A stretch of DNA of 64,000 nt from JACDAN01 sp963834825 (GTDB taxonomy: Bacteria; Actinomycetota; Thermoleophilia; Gaiellales; Gaiellaceae). Below, one piece after another: positions 23,919 through 31,570 of the stretch (the first letter of the stretch is position 1; each line of letters opens with the position of its first letter). The stretch is taken from assembly GCA_963834825.1 (NCBI GenBank), contig CAWICZ010000003.1, positions 62,001-126,000 of the forward strand, read 5' to 3'. The notes under the pieces were generated by a model. It ran no database searches. It saw nothing but the letters and a program-made list of their open reading frames with translations, and was not told the origin of the DNA. A program made the position numbers and the translations under genes.

Positions 23919-24589
23919 GACCCAGGGCCGCCGGCAGCGCGAACAGGTCGGGTAGCCGATCCTCCGCCTCCGGGTAGAGGCCTTCCCGGTCGACGAGGAA
24001 CGCGCGCATCCCGAGCGCCCGCGCGCCCTCGAGGTCGTCCTCCAGCGAGTCGCCGACCATCGCGGCCTCCGCAGGGGCAGCCCCGAGCTGCTCGAGCACA
24101 GCGAGGAAGATCGTCGGGTGCGGCTTCACCCGGCCGTGCACGCGTGAGGAGAGTGCGGCGTCGACGACGAGGCTGTGGTGCGCCAGGAACTCGTCCACGT
24201 CGCGACCGGTGTTGGAGACGAGCCCGAGCTTGAGACCGTGCCGGCGGAGCTCGGCCAGCACGGGGATCGCGTCGTCGAAGAGGTCGAAATTGTGGGCGCG
24301 CTCCCACGCTCGAGTCATCTCCACCGCGCACTCGTACGCCCGATTCGGAGTCGCCTCCCATCCCGCGGATGATCCGCTCGGTGAATGCGACCCAGATCTC
24401 CTCGTCGTGCCGGAAGTCCGGATGCTTCTGGAGGCCTTCGACCGCTTTCTCTCGGGCCTCCTTGTAGCGCGCCGGGTCGAGCTCGAGCCCGAAGCGGCGT
24501 CCGAGGCGCTCGTATCCCTCCGGCCCGAGGTCCGGACCGGGCTTCGCCAGCGTGAAGTCGAGATCGAAGAGAACTGCCCGGATGTCCAT
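23884..24589 (-). CDS. HAD-superfamily hydrolase with an apparent 1-nt frameshift
   Basis: Haloacid-dehalogenase-type phosphatase. The start (ATG 24589) carries motif I, VLFDLDFTLAKPG. Motif II region GLVSNTGRD, motif III KPHPTIF and motif IV MVGDSLEDDLEGA are in the +1 frame. The frames meet at about 24350-24365, in a GGGAGGCG stretch where one base less gives the continuous MGATPNRAYECAVEM. Length is 706 nt, one over a codon multiple. It sits 4 nt after the nitrilase-like gene, so they form an operon. The substrate is unknown. Confidence 0.8.
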
Positions 24590-24593
24590 CGCC

Positions 24594-25433
24594 CTACGAA
24601 GTAGGAGTTGGCCAGCGGTAGGCGTCTGCCTGCCTGCTGGCGAGGGATGGGAGCTTCGCCCGCACCTCCTCGAGCCGCCGGCGGTCGAGCTCGGCGGCGA
24701 TGACCGTCTCCTCGTCCGGCGCCGTCGCCACGACGATCCCCCATGGATCCGCGATCAGCGACCGGCCGTAGCTCAGCCGCCCGGGCATCGTCTCGCCGAT
24801 CTGAGCCGCGGCGGCGACGTAGTACTGGTTCTCGACCGCGCGGGCTCTGAGCAGCAGCTCCCAGTGGTCCTTGCCCGTGTAGAGCGTGAAGTGCGCCGGG
24901 ACCGTGACGAGCTCAGCACCCTGGAGCGCGAGGATCCGGTACAGCTCCGGGAAGCGGACGTCGTAGCAGACGGTCAAGCCGGTGGTCCAGCCTTCGGTCT
25001 CGACGACGACGGGCTCGTTCCCGGGCTCCTCGGCGTCCGACTCCCGGTAGACGTGGCCTCCGACATCGACGTCGAAGAGATGGATCTTCCGGTAGACGGC
25101 CGCGATCGAGCCGTCCGAGTCGAACACGACGCTCGTGTTCGAGAGCTTTTCCCGGCCGTCGCGGCGCTCGGTGATCGAGCCGCCGACGAGCGTGATGCCG
25201 TGGTCGCGAGCCCAGCCCGCCATCGCCTCGACGGACTCACCCTCGGCAAGCGTCTCCGCCGCGCCGTACAACACCTCGGGGTCGCCGATCGCGTTCCACT
25301 TCTCCGGGAGCAGGACCACGTCAGCTCCGGTCGCCGCGGCTTTCGCGACGAGCCGCTCCGCCGTCTCGAGATTCGCCGCCTTGTCCGACCGGCTTGTGAG
25401 CTGGACGCAGGCGACGCGCAGCGTGCCGGACAT
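24594..25433 (-). CDS. carbon-nitrogen hydrolase (nitrilase superfamily)
   Basis: A 279-aa amidase-like enzyme with the Glu-Lys-Cys triad: E44 (LLPEKWN), K116 (YRKIHLFDVDV) and C156 (TVCYDVRFPELYR). The sequence resembles Nit2/omega-amidase and deaminated-glutathione-amidase relatives (GRSLIADPWG). ATG 25433 gives the family N-terminus MSGTLRVACVQLTS. A TATCCT box lies 8 nt upstream. It is first in an operon with the HAD gene and diverges from the CoA-binding protein gene by 19 bp. Confidence 0.92.
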   Translation of the reverse strand: MSGTLRVACVQLTSRSDKAANLETAERLVAKAAATGADVVLLPEKWNAIGDPEVLYGAAETLAEGESVEAMAGWARDHGITLVGGSITERRDGREKLSNTSVVFDSDGSIAAVYRKIHLFDVDVGGHVYRESDAEEPGNEPVVVETEGWTTGLTVCYDVRFPELYRILALQGAELVTVPAHFTLYTGKDHWELLLRARAVENQYYVAAAAQIGETMPGRLSYGRSLIADPWGIVVATAPDEETVIAAELDRRRLEEVRAKLPSLASRQADAYRWPTPTS

Positions 25434-25441
25434 CGGCTGGC

Positions 25442-25447
25442 AGGATA
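25442..25447 (-). promoter_or_regulatory. candidate -10 box (TATCCT) of nitrilase/HAD operon
   Basis: TAnnnT hexamer 8 nt before ATG 25433, inside a 19-bp divergent gap. Confidence 0.35.
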
Positions 25448-25452
25448 GCTCC

Positions 25453-25872
25453 ATGAGGAGCCCCGAGCAGATCCTCCGCGAGACGAAGACGATCGCCCTG
25501 GTTGGAGCCTCGCCAAACCCGGACCGCCCGAGCCACGGCGTCATGCGCTACCTGCTCGGCCAGGGCTATCGCGTGATCCCGGTTCGGCCGCCCGACTGCG
25601 AGGAAGTGCTCGGCATTCCCGTCGTCGCCTCGCTCGCCTCGATCGACGAGCCGATCGACCTGGTCGACGTCTTCAGAAGAGAAGAGGCCGCACCGGGGCA
25701 TGCGCAGGAGGCGGTAGAAGCCGGCGCCAAGGCCTTCTGGCTCCAGCTCGACCTCAGATCACCCGAGGCTCGCCGAATCGCGACGGACGCCGGCCTGGAC
25801 TACGTCGAAGACCAGTGCACGGCGGTTGTCCATCGCCGGATGGAGAGTGCTAATCGGGGTGCCCAGATTTGA
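25453..25872 (+). CDS. CoA-binding domain protein (YccU-like)
   Basis: A 139-aa single Rossmann domain of the CoA_binding_2 type: TIALVGASPNPDRPSHGVM, YRVIPVRPPDCEEVLG, VDVFRREEAAPGHAQEA and KAFWLQLDLRSPEA. The cellular role of this widespread family is not established. The start is ATG 25453. The last six codons and the stop lie inside the tRNA-Pro gene on the other strand, so the extreme C-terminus is constrained by tRNA sequence. Confidence 0.88.
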   Translation: MRSPEQILRETKTIALVGASPNPDRPSHGVMRYLLGQGYRVIPVRPPDCEEVLGIPVVASLASIDEPIDLVDVFRREEAAPGHAQEAVEAGAKAFWLQLDLRSPEARRIATDAGLDYVEDQCTAVVHRRMESANRGAQI

Positions 25873-25927
25873 ACTGGGGACCTCTCCGACCCGAACGGAG
25901 CGCGCTACCAGGCTGCGCCACACCCCG
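25854..25927 (-). tRNA. tRNA-Pro (anticodon CGG)
   Basis: The minus strand reads CGGGGTGTGGCGCAGCCTGG at the 5' end; the cloverleaf is complete. The acceptor stem CGGGGTG/CACCCCG is perfect, the anticodon stem CTCCG/CGGAG encloses loop TTCGGGT with CGG at 34-36, and the T-arm is CCCAG-TTCAAAT-CTGGG. The discriminator is A and no CCA is encoded. The 3' 19 nt overlap the end of an opposite-strand protein gene. No integrase or att repeat was seen beside it. Confidence 0.96.
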
Positions 25928-25948
25928 AGCGGCGACAGAGTACCTGTG

Positions 25949-26692
25949 ATGGCGGCACGCGACGACGTCCTGGAGTACGCGCGCGAGCTACTCGACCTTG
26001 ATGCCTTCGACGACTACGGTCCGATGGGCCTGCAAGTCGTCGGCGCGGACGAGGTCACGAAGGTCGCGGCCGCGGTCTCGAGCTCGCTCGAGCTGTTCGA
26101 GCGCGCCGCTCGGTTGGAAGCGCAGCTCGTGATCGTCCACCACGGGCTGCTCTGGAACGCCGACCCCCGGGTCATCGACCGCCCGATGCAGCGTCGTCTG
26201 AGGGCGCTCTTCGAGGCCGACATCACGCTTGCTGCGTACCACCTGGCGCTCGACGCGCATCCGGAGATCGGCAACAACATCCTGCTCGCCGAGAAGCTCG
26301 GGGTCAGGGAGCCCGCGCGCGTCCTCGAGTTGGGCTACGGCGGACGGCTCGTCGCGCCGCTCCGCCTCGAGGAGCTCGCCGCACGGCTGCAAGAGGCGAC
26401 CGGGCGCCGTCCGCAGGTGTTCGACGGCGGCCCGGAGCAGATCGAGCGCGTCGCCGTGATCACCGGCGGCGCTGCGAGGCTCTTCTCACAGGTGGCGGCG
26501 CTCGGCTACCAGGCGTTCGTCACCGGCGAGCCGTCGGAGCCGACTATGCACGCCGCTCGCGAGTTCGGCGCACACTTCCTCGCCGGCGGTCATTACGCGA
26601 CCGAGACATTCGGGATCAAGGCCCTAGCCGAGCGCCTGGCGAAGCAATTCGACCTGGAGTGGGAGTTTCTCGACCTCCCCAACCCTGTGTAA
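25949..26692 (+). CDS. NIF3-family dinuclear metal protein
   Basis: YbgI/Nif3-type protein of 247 aa with the metal-site segments VIVHHGLLW, AAYHLALDAH and, near the end, GGHYATETFG, which provide the His and Glu ligands. Some members act in GTP-cyclohydrolase-related or repair roles, but the function is unsettled. Start ATG 25949 is preferred; GTG 25946 is one codon upstream. It is followed by a structured leader with a terminator at 26702-26789. Confidence 0.88.
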   Translation: MAARDDVLEYARELLDLDAFDDYGPMGLQVVGADEVTKVAAAVSSSLELFERAARLEAQLVIVHHGLLWNADPRVIDRPMQRRLRALFEADITLAAYHLALDAHPEIGNNILLAEKLGVREPARVLELGYGGRLVAPLRLEELAARLQEATGRRPQVFDGGPEQIERVAVITGGAARLFSQVAALGYQAFVTGEPSEPTMHAAREFGAHFLAGGHYATETFGIKALAERLAKQFDLEWEFLDLPNPV

Positions 26693-26701
26693 CATCAGAG
26701 T

Positions 26702-26789
26702 GTGTCGACGAGGAGGCTGAGCGAGTGATGAGCCGCCCAGCCGACACGCGAGCTTTCGAGCCCGTCAGCCTTGCGGTGGCGGGCTTTTT
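26702..26789 (+). ncRNA. candidate leader RNA ending in an intrinsic terminator (attenuator-like)
   Basis: Outer stem GTGTCG/CGACAC (26702-26707/26742-26747) encloses a GC-rich 34-nt segment that can form GCTG/CAGC. A strong hairpin follows (26759-26785, loop TTGC, one A bulge) with a TTTTT tract at 26785-26789, a textbook intrinsic terminator. The next gene's AAAGGAG begins only about 15 nt later, so transcription entering from upstream must pass the terminator to express the 58-aa gene. It may be simply the NIF3 terminator. No known riboswitch class is recognised. Confidence 0.5.
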
Positions 26790-26818
26790 CATTGACCAAG
26801 ATCGAAAGGAGTAGCCGT

Positions 26819-26995
26819 ATGCCGAACCACCTGACGCCCGAGGAGCTGTCGAAGGAGATGAACCTGAAGCGCGAGCAGGTCATCCGCCTCTGTCTCCAAG
26901 AGGGCGTCCCGATCTACCACGGGAAAATCGACAAGACTCTGTTCGCCGCGCAGCTCCAGGCGACAGGCGCACCCGCGGCCCCGCAACACCACTAA
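26819..26995 (+). CDS. small helix-turn-helix-like protein (58 aa)
   Basis: MPNHLTPEELSKEMNLKREQ begins a predicted three-helix segment with a HTH/MerR-excisionase look (LTPEELSKEMN, REQVIRLCLQEGVPIYHG, then IDKTLF). The C-terminus is Ala/Pro/His-rich. It has a good Shine-Dalgarno (AAAGGAG, 8 nt before ATG), unlike most genes nearby. It lies just behind the terminator-bearing leader and before repeat copy 2. A DNA-binding role is inferred only. Confidence 0.7.
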   Translation: MPNHLTPEELSKEMNLKREQVIRLCLQEGVPIYHGKIDKTLFAAQLQATGAPAAPQHH

Positions 26996-27006
26996 CCGCG
27001 TTCGCC

Positions 27007-27133
27007 GCGGAACGGGCTTTGCCCGTTCCGCCGCAGCGGCGCCGGGTGAAGGAAGCGTCGCTTCGCTAGTGGGCCGCGCGCCGCGAAGCGGCGCACGGGC
27101 TCCATGTGGTCGATGAAAGTCGTGAGACTTTCA
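27007..27133 (-). repeat. three-hairpin intergenic repeat, copy 2 (downstream of ku)
   Basis: Hairpin 1 is 27007-27017/27021-27031, loop TTT, with the same AACGGGC/GCCCGTT core as copy 1. Hairpin 2 is GCGCCGC/GCGGCGC (27078-27084/27088-27094), loop GAA. Hairpin 3 is TGAAAGTC/GACTTTCA (27114-27121/27126-27133), loop GTGA. The linker GGCTCCATGTGGT corresponds to GGTCTCGATACGGT of copy 1. It fills the convergent gap between the 58-aa gene and ku. Confidence 0.7.
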
Positions 27134-27142
27134 GCGAAAGGT

Positions 27143-28009
27143 CTACTTCTTGCCTGCGGCGGCGCGCTTGCGCGTACCGGTGGACCGTGAAGCCTTCGAC
27201 TTCGCGGGCTCCTTCGGCTTCTGCACCTCGGAAACGCTCTGGCGGAGGGCCTCCATGAGGTCGATGACCGGCGCTACCTCCGGCTCCGGCTCGGGCCGCT
27301 TGATCTCCTGGCCCTCGAGCTTGGCTTCGAGCATCTCGCGCAGGTGGCTCCGGTACTCGCTGACGAGCTCCTCCGGCTCGAAGTCGCCGGCCAGGCTGTC
27401 GATCACCTGGCGCGCCAGCTCCATCTCGGCCTCCTTGACCTCCGTCCCCTCGACGGCCTCCTCGATCTCGGCCTGTGACCTGACGTCCTCGGCCAAGAAC
27501 AGGGTCTCGAGCGCGAGCGCCTCTCCCCGCGGTCGGATCAGGGCGAAGTTCTCCTGGCCACGGAGGACGAAGCGCCCGATCGCGCCCATCGCGGTCTCCT
27601 CCATCGCGCGAAGCAGCAGAACGTAGGGCCGCCGCTGAGCCGGCGTCGAGGAAGGCGCCAGGTAGTAGGTGCGGTCGAAGTAGACCGGATCGATCTGGTC
27701 GAGCGGGACGAAGCGCGCGATCTCGATCGCGCGCGAGTCGTCCTGCACCATGATCGCCTCGAGATCAGCGTCCTCGACGAAGACGAACTCGCCCTTGGCG
27801 ACCTCCCAGCCCTTGACGAGCTCCTCGGCCGGAACCTCGCGATCGTGCACGGGGCACCAGCGCTTCTGCTTGATCGGGGTGCCGCATTCACGGTGGAGCG
27901 TGCGGAAGCTGACGTCAGACTGCTTCGCGCCCGGCTTCGTCGCGAGCGCCAGCCCGACCGGGATGTTGACCAGGCCGAAGTTGATCGAACCGTTCCAGAG
28001 CGTGCGCAT
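27143..28009 (-). CDS. ku: Ku, non-homologous end-joining protein
   Basis: Bacterial Ku homodimer subunit that binds DNA ends and recruits LigD. The 288-aa protein begins RTLWNGSINFGLVNIPVGL, a signature of the family. TLHRECGTPIKQKRWCPVH and KGWEVAKGEFVFVEDADLEA follow. The C-terminal tail after about 265 is Lys/Arg/Ala-rich (KSKASRSTGTRKRAAAGKK), as in Ku proteins with an extended DNA-binding tail. No ligD lies in this window; the nearby ligA is the replicative NAD ligase. Confidence 0.96.
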   Translation of the reverse strand: MRTLWNGSINFGLVNIPVGLALATKPGAKQSDVSFRTLHRECGTPIKQKRWCPVHDREVPAEELVKGWEVAKGEFVFVEDADLEAIMVQDDSRAIEIARFVPLDQIDPVYFDRTYYLAPSSTPAQRRPYVLLLRAMEETAMGAIGRFVLRGQENFALIRPRGEALALETLFLAEDVRSQAEIEEAVEGTEVKEAEMELARQVIDSLAGDFEPEELVSEYRSHLREMLEAKLEGQEIKRPEPEPEVAPVIDLMEALRQSVSEVQKPKEPAKSKASRSTGTRKRAAAGKK

Positions 28010-28072
28010 GGGAATCAGGGAAGTCTAGAGGGACCGAGTCTCTTCGCCCTCTGGCTGCACTTCCCTTCCGCA

Positions 28073-28078
28073 TAAGAT
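28073..28078 (+). promoter_or_regulatory. candidate -10 box (TAAGAT) of acyl-CoA synthetase gene
   Basis: TAnnnT hexamer exactly 7 nt before GTG 28086, leaderless-type. Confidence 0.4.
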
Positions 28079-28085
28079 CGAGGCC

Positions 28086-29825
28086 GTGGCGATCGAGGTC
28101 GAGCGGACGACGGGAACGCGAACGATCGCGGCGCTCTGGCGCCGCGCGCAGGATCGAACCGGAACCGCCTACATGGTCGAGACCGACGGCGAGTGGCGGG
28201 AGATCTCCTGGGAAGAGGCCCGCACCACGGTCGACGAGCTCGCGAACGGCCTCCTCGCGCTTGGCATCGGCAAGGGTGATGCGGTCGGGATCCTCGCGCG
28301 GACGACGCTCGAATGGGTCCTGTTCGACTTCGCACTCGGATCGATCGGCGCGATCGGGGCCGGGATCTACCCGTCGCTGCCGCCGAAGGACTGCGCCTAC
28401 GTGCTCGACCACTCCGACGCCGTGGGCGTACTCGTCGAGGACGCCGAGCAGCAGGCCAAGATCGAGGCGGAACGGGCGAGCCTGCCCAAGCTCCGCCACG
28501 TGCTCACGTTCGACGACCTCGGGGACTTGCGGGCCAAGGGGCGTGACTACGCCGCGGCGAACCCGGACGCGCTCGACCAGGCTCGCGACTCGATCGCCGA
28601 GGACGACGTGTTCACCTACATCTACACGTCGGGGACGACCGGGCCGCCGAAGGCATGCATGATCACCCACCGCAACTACTACGAGATGGTCGGCGCCGTC
28701 GACGACGTCCCCGAGTTCATCGGCCCGGACGACCTGATCCTCCTTTATCTCCCGCTGGCCCATAACTTCGGGCGCTGTCTCCACCTGCTCTCGGCCTACC
28801 TCGGGTGCACGATCGCGTTCTGCCCCGACCCGCAGCGGGTCGCCGAGGTGGCCGCTCAGGTGAAACCGACGGTCATGCCCAGCGTCCCGCGCGTCTACGA
28901 GAAGGTGCATACGGGCGTCCAGACCAGCTTCGACGAGGCGACGGGGGTCAAGCGCCGGCTGATCGATTGGGCGCTGCGAGTCGGCAGGCACGTCAGCGAG
29001 CTCCAGCAACAGGGCAAGCCCGTTCCCGCGGTCCTCGGCTTCCAGCACCGACTGGCCGACAAGCTCGTCTATTCGAAAGTGAAGGAGCGGCTCGGCGGGA
29101 GGCTGCGCCTGCCGATCTCGGGCGGCGCGCCGCTGGCCAGGGAGATCGCCGAGTTCTTCCACTCGATTGACATCTTGATCATCGAGGGCTACGGCCAGAC
29201 GGAGTGCACCACCGCGTCGAACGTGAACATGCCGACGGGCTTCCGCTTCGGAACGGTCGGCCCGGCGATCCCGGGGATCGAGGTGCGCACGGCCGACGAC
29301 GGCGAGATCCTCGTCCGGGGTCCGAACGTGTTTGCCGGGTACTACAAGGATGAGCCGGCGACGCGTGAGGTCGTCGACGAGGAGGGATGGCTCCATACCG
29401 GCGACATCGGCCACATCGACGACGGCTTCCTGACGATCACCGATCGCAAGAAGGACATCATCGTCACGGCCGGGGGCAAGAACGTCGCGCCGCAGAACAT
29501 CGAGAACGAGCTCAAGGCGTCGAAGTACGTCTCCCAGGCCGTGGTGATCGGCGACCGGCGGCCCTACCTCACTGCCCTGATCACACTGGACGAGGCCGCG
29601 ATGGGCCTCAGCGATCCCAGGAGCCTGATCCAGGAGGTCGTCGACGAGTCGAACGCAGACAAGGCGTCCTTCGAGCAGGTGAAGCGGTTCGCGATCCTCG
29701 ACCGCGACTTCTCGGCCGAGGAGGACGAGGTCACGCCGACGCTGAAGCTCAAGCGCAAGGTCGTCTGCCAGCACTTCGCCGACGAGATCGAAGCGCTCTA
29801 CGCCGGTGCCTCACCAGCACGCTGA
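28086..29825 (+). CDS. long-chain acyl-CoA synthetase (AMP-forming)
   Basis: A 579-aa ANL-superfamily enzyme activating fatty acids to acyl-CoA via acyl-AMP. P-loop motif YTSGTTGPPKACMITHRN, adenine-binding region ISGGAPL, GYGQTECTTAS, hinge GWLHTGDIG and TDRKKDIIVTAGGKNVAPQN are all present. It resembles FadD15-like/AMP-dependent long-chain ligases. The catalytic C-terminal Lys is probably in TPTLKLKRKVV. The start is GTG 28086. The 3' end overlaps the next gene by 20 bp. Confidence 0.94.
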   Translation: MAIEVERTTGTRTIAALWRRAQDRTGTAYMVETDGEWREISWEEARTTVDELANGLLALGIGKGDAVGILARTTLEWVLFDFALGSIGAIGAGIYPSLPPKDCAYVLDHSDAVGVLVEDAEQQAKIEAERASLPKLRHVLTFDDLGDLRAKGRDYAAANPDALDQARDSIAEDDVFTYIYTSGTTGPPKACMITHRNYYEMVGAVDDVPEFIGPDDLILLYLPLAHNFGRCLHLLSAYLGCTIAFCPDPQRVAEVAAQVKPTVMPSVPRVYEKVHTGVQTSFDEATGVKRRLIDWALRVGRHVSELQQQGKPVPAVLGFQHRLADKLVYSKVKERLGGRLRLPISGGAPLAREIAEFFHSIDILIIEGYGQTECTTASNVNMPTGFRFGTVGPAIPGIEVRTADDGEILVRGPNVFAGYYKDEPATREVVDEEGWLHTGDIGHIDDGFLTITDRKKDIIVTAGGKNVAPQNIENELKASKYVSQAVVIGDRRPYLTALITLDEAAMGLSDPRSLIQEVVDESNADKASFEQVKRFAILDRDFSAEEDEVTPTLKLKRKVVCQHFADEIEALYAGASPAR

Positions 29826-30270
29826 GCAGAGCCTGAACCGCCTCGCGGCGAGCGCAACGACCCACTGCCTGACGGGGTGCGCGATCGGTGAGGTGCTCGG
29901 CGTCGCGATCGGAACCGCTCTCGGCTGGGGCAACTTCGAGACGATCGTGCTCGCGATCGTGCTCGCGTTCTTCTTCGGCTACTCGTTCACCTCGTGGCCG
30001 CTGCTCCGGTCCGGCATGACGCTCGGCGCAGTCGTGCCGATCGCCCTGGCCGCAGACACGTTGTCGATCACCGTGATGGAGATCGTCGACAACGCCATCC
30101 TGCTCATCATTCCGGGCGCGATGGAGGCGGGCCTCGGCGATGGCCTCTTCTGGGCGAGCCTCGCGGTCGCCCTGGCGATTGCCTGGGTCGCCGCTTTCCC
30201 GGTGAATCGCTACCTGATCGCCCGAGGGCGGGGCCACGCAGTTGCACACGCCCACCACGCACACCACTAG
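29806..30270 (+). CDS. DUF4396-type membrane protein
   Basis: A 154-aa protein with about four hydrophobic segments (GCAIGEVLGVAIGTALGW, IVLAIVLAFFFGYSFT, GAVVPIALAADTLSITV, ASLAVALAIAWVAAF) and a His-rich tail (HAVAHAHHAHH). A conserved-looking THCLTGC precedes TM1. DUF4396 proteins are often fused to copper proteins; a metal-related role is only suggested by the His tail. GTG 29806 lies inside the acyl-CoA synthetase gene, giving a 20-bp overlap and likely coupling. Confidence 0.8.
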   Translation: MPHQHAEQSLNRLAASATTHCLTGCAIGEVLGVAIGTALGWGNFETIVLAIVLAFFFGYSFTSWPLLRSGMTLGAVVPIALAADTLSITVMEIVDNAILLIIPGAMEAGLGDGLFWASLAVALAIAWVAAFPVNRYLIARGRGHAVAHAHHAHH

Positions 30271-30287
30271 ATCGCCGAGGAGGGGGG

Positions 30288-30313
30288 CGCGAAAAGTCGT
30301 GAGACTTTTCGCG
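30288..30313 (-). repeat. GTGA-loop hairpin, partial repeat copy 3 (downstream of nlpC)
   Basis: Perfect 11-bp stem CGCGAAAAGTC/GACTTTTCGCG with loop GTGA (30299-30302), sharing the AAAGTCGTGAGACTTT core with the other copies but with different outer pairs. Hairpins 1 and 2 are absent here. It lies in the 51-bp convergent gap between the DUF4396 and NlpC genes and could terminate both. Confidence 0.7.
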
Positions 30314-30321
30314 AAGCGAAG

Positions 30322-31425
30322 CTAAAGCCTTTTCGCTCCGACGTAGGTCGAGCTGTACCAGCCGGACATGCTCGAGATCTTGACCACGTCGCCCGTGTGC
30401 GGGGAGTGGATGAACGAGCCGCCTCCGACGTAGATCCCCGCGTGGCCCAGCCCGTTGAAGAAGACCAGGTCGCCGGGCTGGAGCTGACTGCGGTCGACCG
30501 GCGTCCCGACGCCGTACTGCGCCGCTGCGTTGTGCGGGAGCGAGACGCCCACCTGGGCGAAGACGTACATGATGAAACCCGAGCAGTCGAACCCGGACGG
30601 GCTCGCTCCGCCGTAGACGTAGGGCGTCCCGAGGTACTGCATCGCGATTCCGACCACGCCGCCGTACTTCGCCGGTGCCGGCGAGGGCAGCACACTCGGC
30701 TCCTGGGAAACGCTCTCGGCTCCCGCCCCTGCCGAGGGAGCCGCCATGCTCGGGATCAGCGGTTGCGGCTGCGCGAGTCGAGCCTGGGCCTGGCGCTCGA
30801 GCTCCGCCTGGCGGCGCTGCTCCGCGGCACGGATTGCGGCGATCTCGGAGCGAATCGACGAGAGCATGCTCTGACGCTCGGCGAGCTGAGATTCGATCGA
30901 CGCCTTGTGCGCGGCGCGCTCGGCGACGAGTTGCGCCTGCCGCGCCCGGGCGTTCTTCAGATACGCCCGCCGGCGTTGAACCTGCTTCCGGAAGCTTCTG
31001 ACATCGCCCAGAACCTCTGTGTCCTGTTCGGACACGCGGTCGACGGCCTCCAGACCGTCGACGATATCCACCAGGCTCCTCGAGCCGACGAGAACGTCGA
31101 GGGTCGAGTCGCTCTCGCCAGAGGTGTAGATCGCGACAACCCGGTTGGCGAGGGCCCGTTCCGAGCGCCTCAGATTGCCCTTCGCGATCGCCAGGTCGAC
31201 ACGGTTCCGGGCCAGATCGCGCCGGATCGCCTTCAGCTTCTCGTTCGCGAGGTTGTACGCCTCGATCGCATGCTCCATCGACGCGTCAAGGCTCTGGATT
31301 TGCCCGAGGACGCTCTGCGCCTGCGCCTGCTTCGAGGCGACGCTCGCGGGCTCAGCGGTCGCTGACGCGGCCGCAGCGAGTGAAACGGCGATCAGTGGGA
31401 GGAGGCTGAGTGCGCGTTTGCTCAA
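30322..31425 (-). CDS. secreted NlpC/P60 peptidoglycan endopeptidase with coiled-coil N-terminus
   Basis: Cleaves D-gamma-glutamyl-diaminopimelate bonds in peptide stems. A signal peptide (KRALSLLPLIAVSLAAAASA) is followed by a long coiled coil (about 28-235). A low-complexity linker leads to a C-terminal NlpC/P60 domain with catalytic Cys in GFDCSGFIMYVF, His in GHAGIYVGGGSFIHSP and HTGDVVKI. TTG 31425 puts the signal peptide at the N-terminus; upstream ATGs at 31461 and 31542 are possible but less likely. The architecture resembles RipA/PcsB-type hydrolases. It diverges from a 3D-domain cell-wall gene with a similar coiled coil. Confidence 0.9.
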   Translation of the reverse strand: MSKRALSLLPLIAVSLAAAASATAEPASVASKQAQAQSVLGQIQSLDASMEHAIEAYNLANEKLKAIRRDLARNRVDLAIAKGNLRRSERALANRVVAIYTSGESDSTLDVLVGSRSLVDIVDGLEAVDRVSEQDTEVLGDVRSFRKQVQRRRAYLKNARARQAQLVAERAAHKASIESQLAERQSMLSSIRSEIAAIRAAEQRRQAELERQAQARLAQPQPLIPSMAAPSAGAGAESVSQEPSVLPSPAPAKYGGVVGIAMQYLGTPYVYGGASPSGFDCSGFIMYVFAQVGVSLPHNAAAQYGVGTPVDRSQLQPGDLVFFNGLGHAGIYVGGGSFIHSPHTGDVVKISSMSGWYSSTYVGAKRL

Positions 31426-31555
31426 AGACTGATGACGGCCCCCCGGCGCTGGTGAAGCATGGGGCCGGGCTGGGACCGGGACGTCACAAGTGCGGCACCC
31501 TAACAACCAGTTCGGACACCTGCAAATCCATTGAAAACTCATGCACGACCTGTGG

Positions 31556-31561
31556 TACCTT
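31556..31561 (+). promoter_or_regulatory. candidate -10 box (TACCTT) of 3D-domain gene
   Basis: Extended form TGGTACCTT, 9 nt before GTG 31571. A TTGAAA at 31531-31536 is 19 nt upstream and could be a -35. Confidence 0.35.
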
Positions 31562-31570
31562 CCTGCCCTC

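Noticed and set aside
25854..25927. tRNA-Pro as a phage or island attachment site
   Set aside because: No integrase, no direct repeat of the tRNA 3' end and no compositional change nearby.
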